Shown here piece after piece: positions 10,593 to 22,250 of a stretch of 64,000 bases of DNA. Both the position numbers and the translations under genes were made by a program. How positions within the stretch are numbered: position 1 is the first letter of the stretch; the number at the start of each line of letters is the position of its first letter. Source of the DNA: Apophysomyces variabilis (Eukaryota > Mucoromycota > Mucoromycetes > Mucorales > Mucoraceae); assembly GCA_002749535.1 (NCBI GenBank), contig MZZL01000403.1, positions 768,209 to 832,208 of the forward strand. The letters run 5' to 3'. Below the pieces are notes generated by a model, which was given only the letters and a program-made list of their open reading frames with translations, was not told where the DNA came from and ran no database searches.

Positions 10593-13500
10593 CCCTTCCG
10601 AGATTCATAATTCAATACGTGATAATGTCTGTTTTATGTCCTATATCTCTGCTGTACCGCAGTAGCATCGTCCCACAAACGCTTTTCTGTTAGTGTTACC
10701 AATATTTATCCGGGTTCAATTTTTTTTCTATATTTCTTGAAGAAATAAATGGATTCTGCGGAAATAAAGCATATCAAATAGTCGACAGTCTCTCAAAAAT
10801 TGACGCAACGGGGTAGTATTCCAGCATAAGAACGGATAGTGGTTTCTGTTTTCTCCTGAGTGTCACACCATGTTGCCTTAATTGTTAATATGTTTCAGCT
10901 GTTCGGTCTGTAACGAGCAGAGATTCCAGAATATCTTTGACAAATACGCATGTAGACGTAGTTAGCACGGATACAAGGTAAATAAATCAGGATTCCCGTA
11001 ACAAGATTCCAAAGAACGTTAATGTTTAAACCAACTGTTTTTAGCTGATTCAGCTTGTCGATGACGATCGTGCACAAAACGAAGTGATCGTGGATAGAAG
11101 GTAGTAGCAAGATTACGTTGATCAATTTTGCCACTTGACCACCCCTCCTTTGTCTCATACAAGAGTTGCATTGTCTGCTAACCCATTGAGAAAAAAGGAA
11201 ACAGTATTTCCGAAAGTCCCTCCACTTAATGAGTTATTCTTACCGACACGTGTATACCCCTGTAGGGGTTAGATTGTCTGAGAACATTCATTGAGTTTTC
11301 AAGGAAAAGGTCACGTCCAGTATACGTTGCTGATGATAGAATGACTAGCAGGAATGAGCAGAAAAAGCGTTCATATGAACTACCATGGTGATAGACGATT
11401 TTCTTTTCTGTTTGCGCTATCCGCTTTTCCTCGTCCAACGTGCATGATGCAGACGAAGAAATCGATGCTCATCCGGTGGGTAGCTGACAGATAAATAGCT
11501 GCTAAAAAGTGGAACACCCACTGCCTGTTCCAAATTATGCTAGGCAAAATTGGTTCCCGTACGTTTTCGGAGAAGATAGTTGTGAAGCAACAGATGGAGG
11601 TTTGTTACGAGTCCATCCCGCAAAAGTATAGTCTCCCATGGCCGAAAGCGGTTTCACACCCATCTGTAACTCTAAGAAGATAAAAGCAGCATATTAGTCA
11701 AAATTCTTTATCACAATTGCTCCTTTTTGTCCAAACATCAATGTTCTTAGGAAATTTAGGTACGGCCTTGAGATCACTAATGCCTATTCCACAGACAGAT
11801 TCTTGAAACTCAACAGCAGAGATGAGAAGCGACCAAACCATAAATGTCCGAGATTTGACTCTTTGCTCGATGATAGCGAGGTGTCGACACATGCAGAGAT
11901 AGAATTGCCAATATTTACCATGACGATTTTACTAGCAATATCTGTGACAGATAAACAACTTTTTCATTACCTATTTTGAATTGCGTGCTTCTTCGATTGC
12001 TACTCATAGATGAGTTACTCTTCTCAAAGCGAAAAGCTAGCGATACTAATTCCCAAGAATATAAGCTCTGGAACCGGAAAGTTGCCTACCTAATGTCAGT
12101 TAGAACAGCTCTGAAATCATTGTTCGAAAAATCAATGACCGAACGATCTTGTAATACGCATCAAACTCGAACTCTATCGTTTTAACGTGTCGCAGGCAAT
12201 TAAAGGCCATTTAGGTCTGATGAAAGATAATTGGCGTAGTGCTGAGCATTTTAGTAATAGCTTGCAATTTGGAGAAGGTGAGAATGGCACGCTTAAATTC
12301 TTATAAGCATACAGCATCACGCTGAGGCAATAGATTTGCAAGCCAACACTGCTTGAAGGGAATGGCATTCTATGTAGTTGCTCGTTGAAAATTTCAAAGC
12401 CACAAACGAAGATGATTTAATGAATTAAATCTTTCTATTAAAAGGCTGTTCTCTTTTGCTTTGATAAACAAATTATCCCGCTACTTACAATGATATCAGG
12501 TCTTCAACAGAAAGACAGCGTCTACATATTGCTTTTCAAGTTTATGCTTGAATAGTTTCACTAAATGTTTAGCCTTTGTCCGACTATATGTTACAAGGAA
12601 ATGCTCGTCCAAAAATACATATTGTGCGACGTTGCCTTAGTGGGGTCTTTTATTTTTCTTTTTTAGAAGGCCGCGACACTTCAGTTCATCCGTCAACGTG
12701 GAATAGAATGAAGCGGTCAGCTGGACACAGATGGAAGTCCCTAGACGGCTCGTAAATCTACCGGCACAGTTATGCCGGGCTTCTTTCTATGGTCCAAATA
12801 TGCGCTCTAAAACGCTTAGACCGAGAAATACCGAGTTCCTTAAGTCACACCATTCTGAGGGAGACAGTGTTGTATCTGGACTCCGATGTCTTCTACCTCC
12901 CCGAAGTTCGGTTACTCTATGCACAAGGCTTTACTAGCTCAAAATATGAAGCTATTGCTGACATAAAAAGAAACTAATAGGAAGCTTGTTTCGTGCATGT
13001 CCGACCGCTCCGATGAACGAACAATCTAAATGCGTGCTGTCATTCTCTTCATCAACGCCAAACAGAGATTACACAAAGATGTGCTGATCTTCTCCATGTT
13101 GTTACACACCTTTTGCCACGGCTTCTCTATAGTCAGTTGCAAACACGTTCGTTGCTTAACAAGTGGGAAGCAACTCATATACAAAATAACTGTTGCTTAT
13201 TGTTGCAACTTATTACAAACTTCAACCTGGGATCCTTCCAGACACAAGTGTTATTGTACAATTCTACGTGTTTAACTCGTTGCATAAGTGCTGCTTCGAC
13301 TTGCCAAAAGGAGGGTGCTCCGCGAAACCACAACGCGGTGTTGAATTTTTCAGGCTTAAATATATATGGCGCGTTTTATACGGAATTATTGAGAAGCCTA
13401 GCCCAGAGGTTTCGACAAACTAGAGAGCATAACAGCAAAATCTGTGCAATACTAGCCGATCAATTTATTTTGTCAGCAGGTTTTCTTCAGGTGCAACGTC

Positions 13501-14412
13501 GTGTTTTGTGGGGTATCTTGGGAACAAATACAGTTTAGCAGAATGGACACGAATTAAAATGAGGGTGCTTAAATCGAATCAGAGAACATGCTATATGCCC
13601 TATGTAGTTCGCTAAAAAAAATCAGGATTATTCCTGCTTTTTGTGTCCTTATCATACTTCTGCTGATTCCAACTGGTGTACGAGTAAACTATGCTAACTC
13701 TCAATGAAGCAGTAATATACAGTTCTATCTCTGTTTTCCAATCGTGATAAGCATAGATAAGTTTATCACTGTGATATAGCCACTGTATAGATGTCTTGGT
13801 CATATCACAACAGCTTTGGATCGCGCATAGAAACAATGATTGTGATCGACGTGACATGTCCTGGTAAGGTCCATGTTGCCATAGGATTATTCGAAAGAAG
13901 TTCGGGTTGGGCCTTTTATGGCAATTGTTCGGATTGAAACGAACTGGCCAAAAATGGAATAGGATAGCGAGCTAATGGCTGCATCAATCTTCGGATTTCC
14001 TAAACCCGGATTGATCGCCCGTCATTTTCTTAGTAATGTAGTAAGAAATCAAAGTTTTATTAGAGAGAAACAGTCAGTGAATTCCAGACAAAAAGGGAAA
14101 CAAATCAAGACCAAATTTGTTTCTCATTCAAGGCTAAACAACCATAGCAGCCAACTTTTTACATGCCGTGACCTGATTTCAATAAGGAGGATCGATAACG
14201 GATGCTATGGGTTAGGTTCCAAGCGAGGTAAAACAATTTAAGCCGCAGAAAGTTTAAATCAGCTATTTCGACCAACGAACATCCAGGGTTGCAACTTCAT
14301 ATTTGAAAACTTTTTCCCGCCGAGACAGAGCGGCCTTTCAAACGCTTAAACTCGCAGCTTTTTTAGGCGGACAAATAGTTCAAGCCCATCAATGGTTTTT
14401 CCGAGTAACATG
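10593..14412. other. Intergenic region between the two PDR genes
   Basis: About 3.8 kb without a supported gene. Open frames in the 100-140 codon range (for example 13113-13538) show no domain, hydrophobic pattern or splice structure that I trust. The region is long for this window and probably contains the regulatory DNA of the second transporter. Confidence 0.5.
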
Positions 14413-14420
14413 TATAAAAG
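14413..14420 (+). promoter_or_regulatory. TATA box and pyrimidine-rich leader of PDR copy 2
   Basis: TATAAAAG lies 151 bp before the ATG at 14564. It is followed at about 14458-14515 by a CT-rich stretch (runs of TTCTT and CTCT). This combination is common in strongly expressed fungal genes. Confidence 0.5.
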
Positions 14421-14563
14421 GTACATTCTAGGTTGGATCAACTTGGAATTCGTTGCTCCATTCTTCTTGTTTCTTTTTCTTTCTGTTCCTCTTTATCTTC
14501 TCTCTTTCTCTACTGTAACATAGCCTTTAACTACTAAGCAACAAAGAAAAAGAAATCATCAAG

Positions 14564-17500
14564 ATGGATATGCCATCCTTGTCCAATATCCAGCAAGAAA
14601 GGCTGGATCGAGACGATGTCTACCACCAGCAACAACAACAGCGAGCCCCATCCGAAGAAACTACCGTCGAAACCACCGAGACGACGACAATTGAATACTG
14701 TTACGAGGAAAAAGAAATAGAAACAGTCAATAAATCTGGCGGATTTGGTGAAGGCAATGAAGTCAATATCCAAAGTGCCATGTCGGATTACGAAGACATG
14801 CGACGTGAGCTCACCAAACAATCCCGAATGGAAGGTGGCGACGCTGAGAAGCAGCAGGAATTTGATCTGACAGAATATCTCCGCGATCAAAGTCAGCAAG
14901 GAGAAGCAGCTGGTTTCCATCCAAAACACATGGGCGTCATCTGGAAAGATTTGGTCGTTCAAGGCCTTGGCGCAGATGCCAAAGTTATTAGTAAGTTGTG
15001 GACCTCCTTTCCGATACGGATCGGAATCAAACTTTTCTATTGTATTTACTCATCATCTATTCTAAATAAAGGTACGAACTATACTTGGATCGCCTCTGCT
15101 TTACAGTTTTGGAAATGGGGCAAACACGAAGGTCATGACTTCACCATCCTCAAGAAGAATAACGGTTTCTGTAAAGATGGTGAAATGCTACTCGTACTTG
15201 GCCGTCCTGGTGCTGGTTGTACTACTCTCCTTCGCGTTCTGTCCAACATGCGTGCTTCTTATACCAATATCGAGGGTGATGTGAAGTATGGTGGCATTGA
15301 TGCTCATGAATTCGCTAAGCATTTTCGAGGCGAAGTGTGTTACAATGAAGAAGAAGATCTGCATTATCCCACCCTGACAACCAAACAGACTTTGAGCTTT
15401 GCCTTGAAAAACAAGACTCCTGGAAAGCGTCTCCCAGGTGAATCGCGTAACGAATTCGTCAACAAAGTCCTTTATATGCTTGGTAGCATGTTGGGTCTGA
15501 CCAAGCAGATGAACACCATGGTCGGTAATGCTTTCGTCCGTGGTCTATCCGGTGGTGAGCGAAAACGTCTGTCGATCGCTGAGCAAATGACAACTCGCTC
15601 CTCCATCAACTGCTGGGATTGTTCTACCCGTGGCTTGGACGCCTCTTCTGCGCTCGATTATGTTCGTTCGCTCCGCATTATGACCGATATCCTGCACAAG
15701 ACGACGATCTCCACTTTATACCAGGCATCAGATAGTATTTTCCATCTATTCGACAAAGTAATGGTACTCGATGAGGGTCGCTGTATCTACTTTGGCCCTA
15801 CTTCCCGAGCCAAATCTTACTTTGAAGAGATGGGCTTTTACTGTCCCGACCGTAAATCGACTCCCGACTTTTTAACCGGATTGTGTAACATGAACGAGCG
15901 TGAGACCAAACCTGGATTTGAAAACAAAGTGCCACTCAACTCCGTTCAATTCGAAAAAGCCTATCAAGAATCCACTCTAGCTCGAGAGATGCTGGCTGAA
16001 CGTGATGCTTATGAAAAGAAGATCGCTCAGGACAGACCAGACGAGCAATTTAGACAAGCCGTCATAGATGCCCATCAAAAACATGCTTCCAAACGTTCTC
16101 CTTTTACCGCTACCTATTATCAACAAGTGAAATCGCTTACTCTCCGTCAATTCCAACTTATCCTTGGTGACAAGGGCGCTCTTATTTCTCGTTACGGTGG
16201 TGTCGTTGTCAAGGGTCTCATCATGGCCTCCGTCTTCTACATGATGCCCACCGATACAACCGGTGCTTTCTCCCGTGGTGGTGCCTTTTTGTTTTCGCTT
16301 CTATTCAATGCATTGATCGCTCAATCCGAACTGGCTGCCTTTATGCAGGGTCGCAGGGTCCTTGAAAAACACAAACATTTTGCTTTATACCGACCAAGTG
16401 CATTCTACATTGCTCAAGTCATTGTTGATATCCCTCTGGCTATTGTCCAGGTTTTGGTTTTTGAAGTCTGCGTCTATTTTATGATGGGTCTAGTCCTCGA
16501 TGCCGGAAAGGTAAAGCAAAACAAAGATAACCGCAGTTGAACATCCTCTAACCACGTAATCCACCTAGTTCTTCACCTTCTTTATTATCCTTGTTGTGAC
16601 CAATTTGTGTATGAACGGTTTCTTCCGATTCTGGGGTGCCGTTTCTCCCAACTTCTTCACAGCCTCGCAACTTTCAAGTATTCTTTTGATTGCTGCTCTG
16701 GTTTACTGTGGTTACCAAATTCCTTATGTCAAGGTAAGGATAACTTGCTAGAAAGATACAAAGAAAAGACCAATTTTTGTGAACTAAACATTTGACTTTG
16801 TTTAATCTCGGTAGATGCATCCATGGCTCATGTGGATTTACTGGATCAATCCTTTGGCTTATGGTTACAAGGCGCTCATCTCGAACGAATTGACTGGCAT
16901 GAAATTCAGCTGTGATGGTCCAAGTTCCGTCCCCTATGGCCCCACCTATACGGACCAAGCTTACAAGAGTTGCATTCTTCCTGGTACTCAACCTGGCGTG
17001 GATTATGTCATGGGCGATGATTACCTTGCTGTGGCCTACGGCTACTACACCTGGCAGCGCTGGATCAACTTTGTGGCCGTTATCTTGTTCTTCTTGTTCT
17101 TCACTGCCATCACGGCCTTGGCCATGGAATACTTTGAACTCCAGAAGGAAGGTTCTATTACCAAGGTCTACAAAAAGGGCAAAGCTCCTAAGGAAGAAGA
17201 TGTGGAGAAGCTGATGAACCAGACCGCAACCATCAATGATCAACAGATGGAAGCTGTCTCCGATGGTACCACGTTCTCATGGCATCATATCGATTATACC
17301 GTTCCTGTCAAGGGCGGCAAATTGAAGTTATTGAACAATGTTGGTGGTATTGTCAAGCCTGGTAATTTGACCGCTTTGATGGGTTCCTCTGGTGCAGGCA
17401 AGACGACTTTATTGGATGTCCTCGCTCAACGTAAGACCATTGGTAAAATCGAAGGTCGCATCTACATGAACGGAGAACCCCTTGGTGCCGATTTCGAACG

Positions 17501-19358
17501 TGTCACTGGTTACTGTGAACAGATGGACGTGCATAACCCCAATGCGACTGTGCGTGAAGCCCTCAAGTTCTCTGCCTATTTGCGCCAACCCCCTGAGGTG
17601 CCGAAAGAGGAAAAGGATGCTTATGTGGAACAAATTATCCAATTGATGGAGATGGAGAAAATTGCCGATGCTTTGGTGGGTGATCTTGAATCTGGCATTG
17701 GTATCTCGGTTGAAGAACGTAAGCGTCTGACGATTGCCACGGAATTGGTCGGAAAACCCAAACTTCTCTTCCTGGATGAACCCACCTCGGGTCTGGATGC
17801 TCAAAGTTCCTACAACATTGTCCGATTTATCCGCAAGTTGGCTGATGCCGGTTGGCCCGTGCTCTGTACTATCCATCAACCTTCGGCTACTTTGTTTGAA
17901 CATTTCGATCACTTGTTGCTGCTTGTTCGTGGCGGTAAAACGGCTTACTTTGGCGAAATTGGCAAGGACTGCCGCACAATGATCGACTACTTTGAGTCCA
18001 ACGGAGGACCCAAGTGCTCACCCAACGCCAACCCAGCTGAATACATTCTGGAGTGTGTTGGTGCAGGTACTGCAGGCAAGGCTACTCGTGACTGGTCCGA
18101 AGTTTGGGCTCAATCGAAGGAAGCCGAGGCGTTGCAACAAGAGCTGGAACAAATCCATATAAATGTTAAACCCAGCAGCAGACAAGTTACTACCTATGCT
18201 CTTCCTTTCTGGCAACAGTTCTGGCTTGTCTACAAGCGTATGAATGTTTCTTGGTGGCGCTGCCCGACCTACAATATGGGCCGTCTGTTCAATGTCTGTT
18301 TTATCGGTCTTATTTCTGGTTTCTCTTTCTGGAAACTTGGTAATTCACCCTCGGACATGCAGAACCGTATGTTCTCCGTCTTCACTACCCTTCTCATGAG
18401 TAATGCTCTTATCATTCTTGCCCAACCACGTTTCATGCAAGGTAAGAATGAGACAAAATATATTATGTTCCAAATGCACCGATTGACTCATCTTTCTATT
18501 CTCCGTAGAGCGAATGTGGTTCCGCAGAGAATATGCATCAAAATACTACGGATGGGCTCCGTTTGCCTTGTCCTGTATTTTCGTTGAAATTCCCTATATT
18601 ATCTTTTTGGCTACCATCTTCTTGTTCTGTTTCTACTGGACCGCTGGTTTGGACAATATCTCTGATCGTGTTGGATTCTTCTATATCCACTTCATTGTTT
18701 TCCTTCTCTACTCGGTCTCTCTCGGTTTCATGATCGCCGCCTTCTCTAGCACACCCCCTATGGCTGCTGTGATCAATCCTTTCTTCACATCCATTCTTAT
18801 TCTGTTCGCCGGTATCATGCAGCCCCCCAGTGCAATGCCTCAATTCTGGCGTTCATGGATGTATTGGCTAGGTAAGTTTATAAGTTTCTTTCCCAGTTCG
18901 ACAAGATTCAGCTTTCTCACATACACTTCCCCTTATTGATAGACCCATATCACTATCTGATTGAAGGCCTGGTTGTCAACGTCCTGGATAACGTGAAGGT
19001 CGTTTGTTCAGAAGGGGACTTTATCAAGGTGAATGCTCCTCCTGGACAAACCTGTGGTGATTACATGGCGGACTACTTTGCTTCTGGTGGTTTGGGTTAC
19101 CTTGGCAATCCTAATGCCACAGGTACCTGTGATTACTGTCAGTACAAAATGGGCAACGACTTCTACGAGACCACCATTGGCTGGTCGTTCTCAAACAGGT
19201 AAACACAAATGATGAGAAAAGTCCACTTATTTATTTTGATACTGACTTTTTTATATCTCAATAGATGGAGAGACTTTGGTATCCTCTGTGCTTACTATAT
19301 CTTCAATATCTTTGCCTTTATGTTCTTTGTCTTTTTGTTCCGCAAGGCAAGACGATAA
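14564..19358 (+). CDS. PDR-type ABC multidrug transporter (ABCG), copy 2
   Basis: Seven exons: 14564-14990, 15072-16510, 16569-16733, 16815-18441, 18509-18871, 18943-19198, 19265-19358. They total 4,371 nt, or 1,456 aa. NBD1 has GRPGAGCT (about 186), LSGGERKR, INCWDCSTRGLD and TLYQAS. NBD2 has GSSGAGKT, ISVEERKR, LLFLDEPTSGLD and CTIHQPS, the same PDR asymmetry as its neighbour. The N-terminus is Gln/Glu/Thr-rich. Several C-terminal segments match copy 1 closely, and two introns sit at identical places: after MYWLG (phase 1) and just before the ERM(W/Y)FRREYA segment (phase 1 here, phase 0 in copy 1). Other introns are not shared. The first intron (81 nt) is a multiple of three without a stop, so unspliced RNA stays in frame. 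The likely role is plasma-membrane efflux of xenobiotics or lipids. Confidence 0.93.
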
Positions 19359-19494
19359 ACGCATTTGTAACATACACCGTTTCTAGCTCTATTTTTTTTC
19401 TTTCATACAGTGCCGCATGTATTTGTATTTTCCTCACTTAGACCTTTCCTCTCCAATTTACATTCCTATGCATAATAACAAACATAAACACCTC

Positions 19495-19500
19495 AATAAA
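19495..19500 (+). terminator. Polyadenylation signal of PDR copy 2
   Basis: AATAAA lies 137 bp after the stop codon and follows several near-copies (cataataaca, aacataaaca). Confidence 0.45.
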
Positions 19501-19985
19501 GAAACGAAAGATGTCCTAGATATAAGCCAACATATTATCTTCTATTTGGATGGTAATCACTCCTAAATTGCACCTACCAATCATGATAGCTTTGTTTAAT
19601 GAAGTGATGAGGATTCGCCACCCGTATAAACGTGATATCCAAGGACTTATTGACTTCATTAGAAAATGGTTTGCTTCATTACCTGATTTGTACTTTTTCT
19701 CCCTTGTTTCTAAACCGTCGATGGATCCAAAACTTGGATGGTGGCGTCTCCTTTATTTTTTTTCTTTCTTGTTTTCTCCTTCTTGGTTTTTGTTTTTCTA
19801 CGTATGGCCCTTTGAAAAAATGTTTCGGAGTTGGCGCCAAACATCCTCTATCGGTAGCCCGCTGTTTTCACCTGATCAACCACCTCTGCCAAATTTACTG
19901 CCAGCTCATGTAAATGACTGACAAATATACAAGTAAAAAAAAACTAGACTAGCTGACCCTTATCCTACGAATAACATGTACGCAG

Positions 19986-20953
19986 GCACCTTTTCTTTCT
20001 TTGCCACGCAAGTTGTACACTATTCCAGAAGAGATCGAATCCATGCACTCACATAGACCTTCTCGTTCATCTTCCATATACGAGATCCACCCGATAGACG
20101 AATGGCGTATCAAGAGCAAATTTGTGGAAATGGCTGAAGCCACTTTTCGATTGAATCACAAACCACAACCTACAAAAGTCGTCGTTGGATTCGATAATAA
20201 TGATAACGTGCATAAGTTGACCTTCTTCTTCGCTAATGAGCAAACCAGAGAACGAGACTTTCATGGGTAAGATAAATCAAGAATAGGCCAAAGGAAATTT
20301 ATTCACTCATGGCTGCTGGTTATGTTTCCTTAGTAATTCACAGTACATTCCTCCAGAAACAGCTCTCTATGCCTCGTACCATCGTGAACGTACCGGTATT
20401 TGGATACTTGGAATCTCGCTTTACCGGATGCTTACTGGCCGGTATCCGTTCAAAGCGTCTAATGATCGCTTAATGTTTAAGAAGATGCTTCACGCGGACT
20501 TCACTATACCTTATCACGTGTCGGATGGTAAGGTTAATTGGAAAGACAAGAGGGGAAGAAACTGAAAAAATAGAAGCCAGTGACAGGAGGAACACACACA
20601 GACGGACGAATTGACGGATGTATTATTTTTTAGAGGCCAGAGATTTACTTCGAAGAATGTTGACAGCAGATGCAACACGTGCATCGATGGATCTTCTCAT
20701 GTTTCATCCATGGTTGAAACCTTTCTGTTTGGATATACCTTCCCAGCATCGATCAACATCGCCTCCTTCTACACCACCTGCTCCTCCTTCTTCTTCTTCT
20801 GTTTCACTTGATAAACCGTCTTCATCCTTCAAGCTGAAACATAGTTCCGTGAAAAATTTCAAAACGAAGTTCACTCATTTTATCCGTTTCCTAGTAGCAG
20901 GGCCCTATCCGCCTCCTAGAAGACCTTATCAAGATCTTATCTCGATGGGCTAA
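19986..20953 (+). CDS. Protein-kinase-like protein, predicted pseudokinase (5' end unresolved)
   Basis: Three exons are clear: about 19986-20266, 20334-20527 and 20634-20953. They are joined in frame by GT-AG introns. The C-lobe is unmistakable: SQYIPPE (APE position), IWILGISLYRMLTGRYPF, FKKMLHADFTIPYHVS, and EARDLLRRMLTADATRASM followed by HPWL. The tail is Pro/Ser-rich. The segment aligned with the catalytic HRDxKP reads FRLNHKP, and the DFG position reads TFF, so catalytic Asp residues are missing. GRYPF and FTIP resemble Tribbles- and SNF1-type C-lobes. An ATP-binding N-lobe is not obvious. An open frame at 19526-19909 (with NEVMRIRHP, like an alpha-C helix) could be an upstream exon spliced at the GT at 19910. 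It is either a pseudokinase or a decaying kinase gene. Confidence 0.6.
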
Positions 20954-20978
20954 TTTGATTCTGCCCGTTCCTGTAACA

Positions 20979-20984
20979 AATAAA
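20979..20984 (+). terminator. Polyadenylation signal of the kinase-like gene
   Basis: AATAAA lies 26 bp after the stop codon. Confidence 0.35.
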
Positions 20985-21064
20985 TTTGTAGAGTACATGT
21001 TGTTTAGTGTAATGCATATTGGTGGTCAAGTACCAGTAAGGACCTGGTCCGTTGCAGGACGCAG

Positions 21065-21114
21065 TATCGTTTACTTTACATTTAAGCCTCATTACACAGG
21101 CTAAGTAAACGATA
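21065..21114. repeat. Inverted repeat, 12-bp perfect arms
   Basis: TATCGTTTACTT (21065-21076) pairs perfectly with AAGTAAACGATA (21103-21114). Inside the loop AGCCT and AGGCT can pair again, giving an extended hairpin about 100 bp after the kinase-like gene. Confidence 0.6.
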
Positions 21115-21838
21115 AAGCATGAGCAATTAATCGATAACGTCATCACTGCATCTGAGAAGTATTTAAGTATTCCTTACCAACGCAAAGTGAGACGATGGAG
21201 ATATGTAAGACCTTCTAAGTTAGTTAATGAATTCCTTTCGATGTGTAATTATTTTGGCTTGAAATGGATGGATCTTAACTAGGTCCGTCTCACTGAGCCG
21301 GATAAACATATTGACCTATTCTCAGCGGTCCCTTGCATTTAGGTCTTACGTTAGCCTGAAGCCTGGTGTGCAAGTCATAATATGCCAGCTTGTCATATCT
21401 TCAAGCCTTAGTAACTATCACGTAACAACTCGGTATAAGACCCAGTTTAGGTTTCTCCTCACAAGACTTAGCAACCATTCAGATACAGTACATACTATAA
21501 CATTACGGATAGGTTAGATTATGCATTGATTGGCTAATGATAAATAAGTGATTGTTAACAAGTTTAATCCTTAATATCACGTAGAAAATATTATACCTTG
21601 AAGGTTATGGATACGATGAATATCTTGCCAGATTCCGCGAAATAATAAAAGGATCGCTCTTTTACTTCTTCATGGAACTCCGCTTCTTCAATTCGCCAGC
21701 AGCCCAACAGCGTGGCTCGTCATCACTATTTCGGCCGCGGAAATATCTCCATTGATTCTAAAATCCTAACGTTTTTTGTTAGTAAAATACATAATAAATT
21801 CATAGATACGTACCTTGTGATATTCTTTTTTGTGTTTT

Positions 21839-21862
21839 AGTTTGTCGCAGCTGCGACAAACT
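21839..21862. repeat. 24-bp perfect palindrome centred on CAGCTG
   Basis: The sequence reads identically on both strands over 24 bp, with half-site AGTTTGTCGCAG and no spacer. It could be a dimeric transcription-factor site, a cruciform, or the terminal part of a mobile element. It lies just left of the MITE-like element. Confidence 0.75.
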
Positions 21863-21915
21863 GCAATCAATACTGAGGCTGTAGAATTGGTGGAGATGAT
21901 GCAGGCGTTATTGGT

Positions 21916-22080
21916 TAGGGCTTGAAACTGGGCCAGGACGACCAAAAGACCATCCCAGTTTGACCCAGCCCATTGGGCGTGGGTCACAACTTGCGTGTAG
22001 ATAAGATGGCCTACTGGACCTTGGGCACAAGGTTAACAAATAGGCCCGGCCCAGTGTGGTCAGACCCATTTCAAGCCCTA
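21916..22080. mobile_element. MITE-like element, 165 bp, with 12-bp terminal inverted repeats
   Basis: TAGGGCTTGAAA at 21916-21927 is exactly inverted at 22069-22080. Subterminal CTGGGCC (21928-21934) and GGCCCAG (22048-22054) are also inverted. A central hairpin has arms TGACCCA (21961-21967) and TGGGTCA (21980-21986). The ends can be read as a TA target duplication plus a GGGCTTGAAA repeat, the hallmark of Tc1/mariner-derived MITEs. There is no coding capacity. GC content is clearly higher than the flanks. Confidence 0.65.
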
Positions 22081-22250
22081 GTATTAATATTCACAGTTTA
22101 TTCGATGGGAATAATGCTGTCTAAAGGGTATTTATATCTTTTTATTTGATGACTTTTAAGGTTTAACTTTTCTATAAAAAGGTACTTTTATCCCTCAAAG
22201 ACTTATAACAAATCTTGACACATCTTAGATATCACTGCGGTCAATAAAAG

